From assembly GCA_029259835.1 (NCBI GenBank), contig JAJDEL010000358.1, forward strand, positions 1 to 9,117: 9,117 bases of DNA, written 5' to 3'. The DNA is from Planctomicrobium sp. (lineage in GTDB: Bacteria; Planctomycetota; Planctomycetia; Planctomycetales; Planctomycetaceae). Positions 1 through 7,700 of this stretch are shown in pieces. A model generated the notes under the pieces. The model made no database searches. It had not been told where the DNA came from and saw only the letters and a list, made by a program, of their open reading frames with translations. Position numbers and translations under genes: made by a program. Within the stretch, counting starts at the first letter, position 1. Every line of letters starts with the position of its first letter.

Positions 1-293
1 TTGCGTGTTCATCAAGTTTCGCCAACCCTAACAAATGACCATCGGCAGGTTTACGATATTTCCCTTTTGCTGATCTGAGTACAGCAAGCACCTTGTCGGG
101 GAAGAGACCCGTTTCAGTGAGCAACGCATTCCCGCTTGTCGCTTCACCCAATGAATATAGAGCCGGCGGCGTGAATCGTACCGACATGATTGAGATGGTG
201 ATCTTCAGGCTCAAGGTAAACGACATCTCGTCCATCACGTTGAACAAAAGCCAAACCAACAAACTGATTGAATGGCAAATCGAGGATATTCAT
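1..293 (-). pseudogene. PaaI-like hotdog-fold thioesterase, frameshifted and cut by the window edge
   Basis: Probable acyl-CoA thioesterase of the PaaI/YigI-like hotdog superfamily, a cytosolic enzyme type that hydrolyses acyl-CoA thioesters; the substrate cannot be told. From the ATG at 293 the first 49 residues include LPFNQFVGL and then NHVGTIHAA (residues 35-43), the classic hotdog signature. This frame stops at TGA 146-144. If one G of the GGG run (CCC on the plus strand, 147-149) is removed, the reading continues as GEATSGNALLTETGLFPDK, then YRKPADGHLLGLAKLDEHA at the window edge. That is the expected hotdog helix and following strands, uninterrupted for 48 further residues. About 97 of a usual 140-150 residues are visible. 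An ATG at 362 would add 23 residues, but LPFN normally lies near the N-terminus, so 293 is preferred. Neither start has a clear Shine-Dalgarno sequence. A real null mutation or a sequence error would look the same here. Family assignment is firm; the specific reaction is inference. Confidence 0.8.
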
Positions 294-566
294 CGCTGTT
301 TCACACTTTTTGTAAGCAGGAAGGATCTCGCTTGCGCCAGTGAGTGCGTTCGGAGACTTCATCGAAGAACAATTTTTCGTCTCTTGCTGAAACCGGCGCT
401 GACGCTCACCTTCTCCGGTGTGGTCAGTCCACGGGGCGACTTTCCATCTATCTGGGAATCGGCGTTCGAGTCTCATTCTTATGTTTTCAATTCGAATTCT
501 CCATGGCACCCACTCCCTCGCTCGTTTCCAAATCGCTGAACGGAAATACAAGTGCCAAACGCGTGT

Positions 567-632
567 GTGGCTCGTGAGGTGGACTTCCTCCAGCCACGGG
601 TACGCCGCTCTCTGCCGTAAGTCCTTCGGACT
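567..632. other. Pair of GC-rich hairpins, possible dispersed repeat or structured RNA
   Basis: The first hairpin pairs GTGGCT (567-572) with AGCCAC (592-597), with an inner GAGG (576-579)/CCTC (587-590) stem and a 7-base loop. The second pairs AGTCC (620-624) with GGACT (628-632) around a TTC loop. Neither is followed by a T-run on either strand, so they do not look like intrinsic terminators. The nonamer TAAGTCCTT occurs at 618-626 and again at 684-692. Clustered hairpins in an otherwise gene-free spacer are typical of dispersed noncoding repeats or structured leaders. The pairing is visible in the sequence; its role is inference. Confidence 0.3.
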
Positions 633-877
633 CATGACATTCGGATTGGGTGCGAGAATGACTCGATTTCTTAACGAAACGTTTAAGTCCTTTGACATAC
701 GCTGCTTGCGGCCCTGTTGTAATTTGTAAATTCCTTCGATTCGGGAGAATAATTGAATTCACTCTGGTCACTACAACCGATATTATCGTTATATCCCGTA
801 CTCACTCCTGAAGCGTCAATCGTGTTTTGGTGGGCCACAAAATTAGACGAGCACGACAACAGAGTGCGGAATTCACA

Positions 878-907
878 TTGACGATCACCAATTTTAAGCC
901 TGATAAA
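878..907 (+). promoter_or_regulatory. Possible sigma70-like promoter for the first signal peptidase
   Basis: TTGACG (878-883) matches the -35 consensus at five of six positions. It is followed after 18 bases by GATAAA (902-907), a weaker -10 match; the register one base upstream, TGATAA at 901-906, gives a 17-base spacer. Transcription would begin around 914, only about a dozen bases before the ATG at 926. This fits that start and would place the upstream TTG and GTG candidates outside the transcript. Chance matches of this quality are common, so confidence is low. Confidence 0.25.
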
Positions 908-925
908 GCTTTAGCCAGTCGCCAG

Positions 926-2572
926 ATGCTGACTTCACGGACATCGCAGTTCAATCCCAAAGCCAACCGTCGCGGCACGCCGTTGCGGGAGATGGTTGAG
1001 TCTGTTGTTTTGCTTGCACTGGCAGTGTTGTTGTTTCGAACATTCGCCGCGGAAGGGTATTTGATTTCGACAGGCTCCATGGCACCGACCTTATTGGGAT
1101 ACCACCGCCGGGTTGAATGTCCAGCTTGTCAGTTTGCGTTCTCCCGAGGCGCGGCGTTTGACAAGACCGCTTCCACGTCCAACATCGCATCTGCTGAATT
1201 GCAACCTGATCTCGATGTTTACTCGGCAACTCAATGTCCAAATTGCGGATTGGCTGGCATCAATGCACGCGTTGCCCCACGCAATGAAGGCGATCAGCTT
1301 CTAGTACAAAAACTTGCTTACGAATTTCGAGATCCGCGACGTTGGGAAGTTGTAGTTTTTCAAAATCAGAAAGACCCTGCGCAAGCATACGTGAAGCGCG
1401 TCGCCGGACTGCCAGGCGAACAGATTCAAATTCTCGAAGGCGATCTGTATGTGAATAATGAATTGAAGAGAAAACCGTTTGACGTGCAACGCGCTGTCCG
1501 CATTCCGGTCTCCGATTACTTTCATCAGCCTGAAGATGAAGATCCTGACTGGCGTCTGCGTTGGTCCGTGGTGAGTGAGTCACAGTTTTGGCAGCTCGAT
1601 GAAGATTCAATTTCTTTTCAAAGTCCGAACACGAGTTCATCTTCATCAATGAACTGGATTCTGTACGAACACTGGATTCGAACCGGTGGCGATCATGTGA
1701 CCCGAGTTCCGCTCACGACTTGGCCTGCCGAAGTCAGCGTTCCGGATGATCCACGTTTGAGCTACGAAAATGGTGAACTCATCAGCGTCGGAACGTTTAC
1801 GGCATTTGAAAAACGACAATGGCAACAGAAAAATGATCACCCGGAGTATCGTCATGCTCTGGAGATGCTCTATGAGCAATCTCATACGTCGCCGATTGTT
1901 GATGACTACGGATACAACTTCTACGAAAATCGCAAACACTTTGTGCAGCACGACCTGATGCTCTCGATGACGATCTCGAAGCTTGAAGGATCAGGGACGT
2001 TTGAAGCTCAGTTGACCGATGGTGCGGAGGTCTTCCGACTGGTCATTGATCCGGGGGCTAGAGAAATGGCCTTGCATCAATCGGGTATGAGCCTGCCAAT
2101 TTGGACAGTTCCTTTTGTTTTTCCAGAGAATCCGACCGCGGTAGAAATCGATTTCTCTCTGTTCGATCAACAGGTTGTTGTTGCCATCGATGGGACACCG
2201 GTTCACAAATCAGTGCCGTTTGTTCCAACTCGAAAACGCGAGCCACTACGCCGACCGGCTCGAATTGGTGCACAGGCTCTGGACTTCGAGTTGACTGCAT
2301 TAAAACTCTACCGGGACGTCTATTACACAACGAAAAGTGAAGATCCCGACGACATCTATGAACTCAAATCGGACGAATTCTTTGTCTTGGGCGACAACAG
2401 TCCGGTCTCCGTAGATAGTCGTGTCTGGGAGAATCCAGCCGTGCCGAGAAGAGCGTTCATCGGGAAGCCATTCGTTGTTCATCTCCCATCACGGCAGAAA
2501 AAAGTCAACTGGAAGGGCAAAACCGAATTCGTCCGAGTTCCCGATTTCTCTCGGATTCGCTACATTCGCTGA
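926..2572 (+). CDS. lepB: Signal peptidase I (S26 family), large planctomycete type, copy 1
   Basis: Membrane-bound serine peptidase that cleaves signal peptides from exported precursors outside the cytoplasmic membrane. Numbering is from the ATG at 926 (548 residues). One transmembrane anchor lies at about 22-41. Box B is GSMAPTL with the nucleophile Ser51. Box C is GDQLLVQK. Box D is AYVKRVAGLPGE with the general base Lys157. Box E is GDNSPVSVDSR (489-499). Between B and C are two CxxC knuckles (Cys65/68 and Cys104/107). Between D and E is an insert of about 295 residues (178-472) whose second half has the alternating strand pattern of a ConA/LamG-like beta-sandwich. Ordinary enzymes of the family have about 200-320 residues. 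The frame is open upstream to a stop at 809-811, allowing TTG 827 or GTG 830; ATG 926 is preferred because the anchor then starts close to the N-terminus and a possible promoter lies between. Catalytic residues are all present, so activity is expected. A paralogue follows 224 bases downstream on the same strand. Confidence 0.9.
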   Translation: MLTSRTSQFNPKANRRGTPLREMVESVVLLALAVLLFRTFAAEGYLISTGSMAPTLLGYHRRVECPACQFAFSRGAAFDKTASTSNIASAELQPDLDVYSATQCPNCGLAGINARVAPRNEGDQLLVQKLAYEFRDPRRWEVVVFQNQKDPAQAYVKRVAGLPGEQIQILEGDLYVNNELKRKPFDVQRAVRIPVSDYFHQPEDEDPDWRLRWSVVSESQFWQLDEDSISFQSPNTSSSSSMNWILYEHWIRTGGDHVTRVPLTTWPAEVSVPDDPRLSYENGELISVGTFTAFEKRQWQQKNDHPEYRHALEMLYEQSHTSPIVDDYGYNFYENRKHFVQHDLMLSMTISKLEGSGTFEAQLTDGAEVFRLVIDPGAREMALHQSGMSLPIWTVPFVFPENPTAVEIDFSLFDQQVVVAIDGTPVHKSVPFVPTRKREPLRRPARIGAQALDFELTALKLYRDVYYTTKSEDPDDIYELKSDEFFVLGDNSPVSVDSRVWENPAVPRRAFIGKPFVVHLPSRQKKVNWKGKTEFVRVPDFSRIRYIR

Positions 2573-2732
2573 CCGACATGGTGAGGAATTTGAGCAGACT
2601 GCCCATCTGCGTGAAATTCTTGACCGTTCTGGAATGACTTTCCAACATCTCAGTTGATGTCGGCGTACTTTGGAAGGTTGTACCGCGATTGGCAGAAGTT
2701 GTCGCTTTTTGCCTTGTGGAATACGACTGCGA

Positions 2733-2751
2733 GGAAAGCGACGGGCTTTCC
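2733..2751 (+). promoter_or_regulatory. Perfect 7-bp hairpin in the leader of the second signal peptidase
   Basis: GGAAAGC (2733-2739) and GCTTTCC (2745-2751) form an uninterrupted inverted repeat around a 5-base loop, ending 45 bases before the ATG at 2797. There is no T-run after it, so it is a poor intrinsic terminator for the upstream gene. A weak promoter-like pair, TTGTCG (2699-2704) and TACGAC (2722-2727) with a 17-base spacer, would place the hairpin at the very 5' end of the transcript, where such stems stabilise mRNA. It could equally be a protein-binding site or chance. Confidence 0.25.
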
Positions 2752-2796
2752 AGTGGGCACCACTATAGATTTTCGAATGCAAAGCGAACTCGATAG

Positions 2797-4623
2797 ATGT
2801 TTACAAAAGAATTTTTTAAAGATGTTATTTTTGGTGTCACCAAAAAAGAACCGGTGGACGCTGAAGATTCTGAATCATTAAAGAAACCAAAACGCAAGGA
2901 GAGCACGCGCGACACAGTTGAGTCGATTCTGTTCGCGTTTATTCTTGCGTTTCTCTTCCGCACATTCGAGGCCGAAGCGTTCGTGATCCCAACGGGGTCG
3001 ATGGCTCCCACGCTCTACGGTAGACATAAAGAGACAGACTGCACCCAGTGTGGATTCCACATCACAGTTGGGGCCAGCGATGAAGTCGACAGAAACACAA
3101 ATCTACTTTCAGATGGTGTCCGTGTACGGACTGCGACCTGTCCGAACTGCGGGTTCGAAAATGATCAGGTTTTCGATGAGCTTGCCTTCAACGGTGACCG
3201 CATCCTTGTCAATAAATATCCCTACGAGTTTGGTGATCCAGATCGTTTTGATGTCTTCGTGTTCAAGTACCCAGAGGAACCCAAAACCAATTACATTAAA
3301 CGACTCGTTGGGTTACCGGGGGAAACGATCCGAATTCGAGGTGGCAGCGTATATTCAGTCACGGAAAAAGGAGAAGAAATTCTCAGGAAAACTCCTCACA
3401 AGCAACGACAATTGCAGATCCCTGTCTATAACGACACACATGCTCCAACTGAACTCATCAAGGCAGGCTGGCCCGAGCGCTGGGCCAGTATGAAACAAGG
3501 CGAAGTTGGTCAAGTCGCTGACTGGAGTGACACATCCGATGGTTGGGACGCCGATGCCGAGCAGCGAACATATCAGATTTCTGCCAAGCAGAATGGAACG
3601 CACTGGCTGCGATATCGTCACTTTTACCCATCTTCTGACGACTGGAAGACTGCCGTTGCTGGGCGCAAGCTCAACCCTAAGGCGAGTTTGATCGCCGATA
3701 TGTGTGGGTACAACGCCTATACTGGAGATTATATCACTAGTAACAGTAGCACTATCGATTCCGGCAAGTATTGGGTGCGAGATTTGACGATCAATTTCGA
3801 TTTGAAAATTGATGATGTCCTGGATGGCGCTGAACTTGTTTTTGAGATTTGTGAAGGGACTTCGTTGTATCGATGCCTGATCAATCCTGCGACAGGTGAA
3901 GCGACAATTGTTGAAATTAACACTCAGCTCGGCAATCGCGTCAACGAACTTGGTAAAGGTCAAACTTCTCTGACAGGTGCTGGCAGTTATGGAATTACTT
4001 TTGCCAATGTCGATGACCGTCTCTGTCTTTGGGTGAACAATTCTTTGGTCGAATTCGGAGCAGGGGCCAATCTTGAAATTGCTGGAGCGACAGTCAGCCA
4101 ATACCCAACTCAAGAAGATTTAACGCCCATCGGAATTTCTGCATCGAAGGTCTCGGCAACTGTCTCCGAATTGATTCTTGAACGCGACATTTACTACAGG
4201 GCAGATTTTCCTCAACATTCAACAAAATATTCTCGAAACGGAATGTTCGAAGGGAAGTTGCAGCGTTCTCTTCACGATCCTGATGAATGGGCGGACATCT
4301 ATGAAGAGAGCGCGGAGGATTTTGATCTTCTTGATATCAAAGTCGGTCCGAACCATTACCTGGCTCTAGGAGACAATAGCCCTCGGAGTCTCGATGGTCG
4401 TCTTTGGAGAACGACTCATTCCGTTCCTCGTGAGTATCTGGTTGGAAAAGCATTCTTTATCTATTGGCCACATGGAGTTCCATTTCTCAACAACGGAAAA
4501 GGATTTGCAGCGCGCAGCAATTATGAGCGGGGACATCACGGTCAAGTTGAAAAGATTGAGGACTATCCGAAATACGTTGTCCCGTTCTATCCGCAGGTTG
4601 GACGGATGCATCGGATCTACTGA
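2797..4623 (+). CDS. lepB: Signal peptidase I (S26 family), large planctomycete type, copy 2
   Basis: Second signal peptidase, 608 residues, for cleaving signal peptides at the outer face of the cytoplasmic membrane. The ATG is fixed on its 5' side by an in-frame TAG directly before it (2794-2796); there is no evident Shine-Dalgarno sequence. A charged cytoplasmic tail (1-40) precedes a single transmembrane segment (about 41-60). Box B is PTGSMAPTL with Ser68; box C GDRILVNK (133-140); box D NYIKRLVGLPGE with Lys168; box E GDNSPRSLDGR (525-535). CxxC pairs lie at Cys82/85 and Cys115/118. The insert (about 181-475) contains a beta-rich part (about 328-465) with motifs such as DDRLCLWVNNSLVEF, resembling a ConA/LamG-like fold. 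Copy 1 has the same order and shares short motifs inside the insert (IPV, GYNxY, DGAE), so the pair arose by duplication of a gene that already had it, followed by strong divergence. In box E, Gly534 replaces the usual Ser of SxDSR, but the Ser, Asp and Arg that matter most are kept. Activity is likely; any difference in clients is unknown. Confidence 0.92.
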   Translation: MFTKEFFKDVIFGVTKKEPVDAEDSESLKKPKRKESTRDTVESILFAFILAFLFRTFEAEAFVIPTGSMAPTLYGRHKETDCTQCGFHITVGASDEVDRNTNLLSDGVRVRTATCPNCGFENDQVFDELAFNGDRILVNKYPYEFGDPDRFDVFVFKYPEEPKTNYIKRLVGLPGETIRIRGGSVYSVTEKGEEILRKTPHKQRQLQIPVYNDTHAPTELIKAGWPERWASMKQGEVGQVADWSDTSDGWDADAEQRTYQISAKQNGTHWLRYRHFYPSSDDWKTAVAGRKLNPKASLIADMCGYNAYTGDYITSNSSTIDSGKYWVRDLTINFDLKIDDVLDGAELVFEICEGTSLYRCLINPATGEATIVEINTQLGNRVNELGKGQTSLTGAGSYGITFANVDDRLCLWVNNSLVEFGAGANLEIAGATVSQYPTQEDLTPIGISASKVSATVSELILERDIYYRADFPQHSTKYSRNGMFEGKLQRSLHDPDEWADIYEESAEDFDLLDIKVGPNHYLALGDNSPRSLDGRLWRTTHSVPREYLVGKAFFIYWPHGVPFLNNGKGFAARSNYERGHHGQVEKIEDYPKYVVPFYPQVGRMHRIY

Positions 4624-4770
4624 TCTGAAGGCTCTCCACAAAAACTGAACGACTCGCTTACTCAACTGCTTAGAGTGTCATTGTCATTCAACCTGTTAAC
4701 GCTGGCAGAAGTCTTCCGAATCGACCATGATGCGTCCGAACATTTCACGGATTGACGAATCGGACTGCCC

Positions 4771-7700
4771 ATGCCCTCGCTGCAAATACTGTTTTCTTCT
4801 CTTCGAGTTCTCCTGATTGGACTCGTGTTTTTCTGTGTTACGACCGAGGCATTTCCCCAAAACTTCGGTGAAATGATCCGCAGTTCTGATCCGCTTACCC
4901 CGGAAGAAGAGTTGAAAACATTCACTGTCCCGGACGGTTTTGAAGTTCAACTCTTTGCTGCCGAACCAGACATTCAAAAGCCGATGAATATGGCTTTCGA
5001 TGCCAAAGGGCGGATGTGGGTGAGTGGATCGAATGACTACCCGCTCCCCAACTTCACAGAATCTGCGACCGACAGAATCCGCGTTCTGGAAGATACAAAT
5101 GGAGACGGACGGGCCGACAAATTCACTACGTTTGTTGAAGGGATCACAATTCCTATCGGGCTCTATCCTTACAAAGATGGCGTCATCGCGTTTGCGATTC
5201 CGAACATTACGTTCTATCGAGACACGACCGGCGACGGAAAATGTGACAAGCGCGAAGTCCTCTACGGTCCATTCGATTACTCCCGCGACACCCATGGTCT
5301 CAACAATTCATTCCGCCGCGGACTCGATGGCTGGATTTATGCCTGCCATGGATTCAATAATCGTTCGGAAGTGTCTGGGAAAGATGGGCATACGGTTTCG
5401 ATGCAAAGCGGAAATACGTATCGCTTCAAGATTGATGGATCACGAATCGAGCAACATACGAATGGTCAAGTGAATCCGTTTGGAATGACATTTGATCGAT
5501 TTGGAGAACTCTACAGTTCCGACTGCCACACTGTCCCGATCACACTTTTGCTTCGCGATGGATACTACCCCAGTTTCGGCAGGCCACACGATGGACTCGG
5601 TTTTGTCCCTGCAGTGATGACTCATCTGCATGGTTCGACCGCGATTGCCGGACTCTCACAATACACCGGCGGAGGCTTTCCAACTGAGTACGAGAATAAC
5701 CTGTTCGTCGGAAATGTGATGACCAGCCGCGTTCATCGAGACATCATCAAGTATACCGGTTCAACAGCCAGTGCCGTTGAGCAACCGGAGTTCATGACCA
5801 GTACTGATTCCTGGTTTCGTCCGGTCGATACACAATGCGGTCCTGATCGAGCTCTTTACGTTGCAGATTTTTACAACCGTGTTATTGGTCACTATGAAGT
5901 CGCTCTCGACCATCCCGGTCGTGACAGATTTCGAGGAAGAATCTGGCGCGTGCGATACGTTGGGAACGGTAAGAAGAAAGATGAATTTCGTCCCACTAAT
6001 TTAACAACGTTGACTGCGAAAGAACTCGTCTCTTTGCTCGCTGACCCCAATCTGCCGTACGCTTACCGAGTTGTTGAACAACTCGTAGAACGCTGCGGCA
6101 AAGATGCCGTCGAGCCGCTACTTCAATCTCTCGCTCATCCGGAAAGCGATACCGGTCACGCTTACGCTCTCTGGAGTTTGCACCAACTTGGTGAACTTGA
6201 CTTGAAACTTCTCTCGCAGGCAATGCTCAGCAAAGATCAACTCGTCCGAGTTCATGTGATGAGAATTTTAGAGCAAACACCGCATTGGGCTAGCGGCGAA
6301 CAAGCTCTCGCGAACAATGGCTTAAAAGACACTGCCCCACTCGTACGACGCGCGGCTGTCTCGGCACTTGCTCAGAATCCTTCTTTTGCCTCTCTGAATT
6401 TGTTACTCACTGCATGGAAAGATGCGGCTGCTCAGGACACTCAGTTAAAGCATGCAATCAAGATTGCATCGAAAAAACATTTGCAGCAACCCAAAGCTTA
6501 CGACGCGAACGTCTCCGCAAAGCTTTCGACCACGGAGAAGAAACTGATTGCAGAAGTCAGCCTGGCGGTGAAATCAACAGGTGCTGCAAACTACTTGATG
6601 AAAGTGATCGACGAAATTGAATTCAGCGATACTGAACTTCAGCTCGCGACAACGATGTCGGCTCGGTATCTGGATGTCGAAGCGATTCCGAAATTGATCG
6701 CCCTCGTGAGAACGCGGTTCGGGGACAATCTCGATTTGCAAATTCAATTGATTCGATCCATCGAATCTGGCGTGCGACAACAAGGGCAATCTCCCCCTTC
6801 GGGATTAATCGACTGGGGAAATCAACTCATCCAGCAGGTCTTGAAGTTTCAAGACCCCGGTCTCACCGATTGGGTCTCACTGCCGCTACACCCTGGCAAG
6901 GCAATCCTATGGGACTTGGAACCACGCAATACCGCCGATGGCAAACGTGGACTTCAATTCCTCAGCAGCTTGCCTGCCCGCGAACACGCCATCGGAATCC
7001 TGCGAACGAAAACATTTAAGATCCCAAGCAAACTCTCATTTTACGTCAGCGGTCATCTCGGACCACCGCAGGAACCAGCCATTGAAAAGAACATCGTCAG
7101 CCTGCACCTTCTTGATGGCGACAAGGAGATCTATACAACTCTCGCACCCAGAAACGACACTGCAAAGAAGGTCGAATGGGATCTTGCGGACTACCAGGGA
7201 CAACAGGGTTATTTGCAAGTGACCGATGGCATCGGCGTTCGAGCCTATGCCTGGATCGCGATTAGCGGAATCGAACCGCCGGTCGCTCATATCCCGATTG
7301 TTGGATTCAAAATTTCCCGGCAACGTTTGATCGCCATCGCGAATCTCGCCAGTCAACTGCGGCAGCAGCAATACCAAGATGATTTTGCTTCTATCGCCTT
7401 ACAGAAGACGCACGCCAGTGCGGTTCGCCTTGCAGCTCTTCGCTACATCGTCACAGGCAATTCACAGCCACATTTTACCGGCTTGCTTGCGGTATTTAAC
7501 GAGGCTGGTATCACAGGATCGCAAAGAAACGAAATCGCCAAAGTCCTCGTTCAGCAAGATGAGGATGGTTTTTTGAAACTGTTGAAAACGTTTCCGACCA
7601 GATTGCAAACAGCGATTGCCCGCTCCATGACACAAACTGAATCCGGGGCAGAGAAAATTGTCTCGCTCATCGAATCAGGAACGATTTCTCCTAGCGTTCT

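Larger units (their letters stand above)
294..925. other. Divergent intergenic spacer without a supportable gene
   Basis: This 630-base stretch separates the minus-strand hotdog gene from the first signal peptidase. Open frames cross it on both strands, but their translations are low in recognisable motifs, rich in Arg, Ser and His in the manner of shadow frames, and lack a family resemblance. The minus-strand frame continuous with the hotdog gene reaches back to about 698, but nothing before the ATG at 293 looks like protein. Visible contents are two hairpins (567-597 and 620-632) and a possible promoter near 878-907. If the signal peptidase starts at 827 or 830 rather than 926, the spacer is about 100 bases shorter. 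Confidence 0.55.

Noticed and set aside
93..539. Plus-strand open frame of 148 residues opposite the hotdog gene
   Set aside because: It lies antisense to the clear hotdog signature and has no motif of its own; it is a shadow frame.
294..698. N-terminal extension of the hotdog gene back to an ATG at 698
   Set aside because: The residues before LPFN look like random translation, and hotdog proteins normally begin close to that motif, so I trimmed the gene to the ATG at 293.
3355..4113. Minus-strand open frame of 252 residues inside the second signal peptidase
   Set aside because: It lies wholly antisense to a well-supported coding region and contains no recognisable domain; long antisense frames are a by-product of codon usage.
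4696..5295. Minus-strand open frame of 199 residues over the start of the cytochrome gene
   Set aside because: It is antisense to the signal sequence and the conserved propeller motifs, with no family resemblance.
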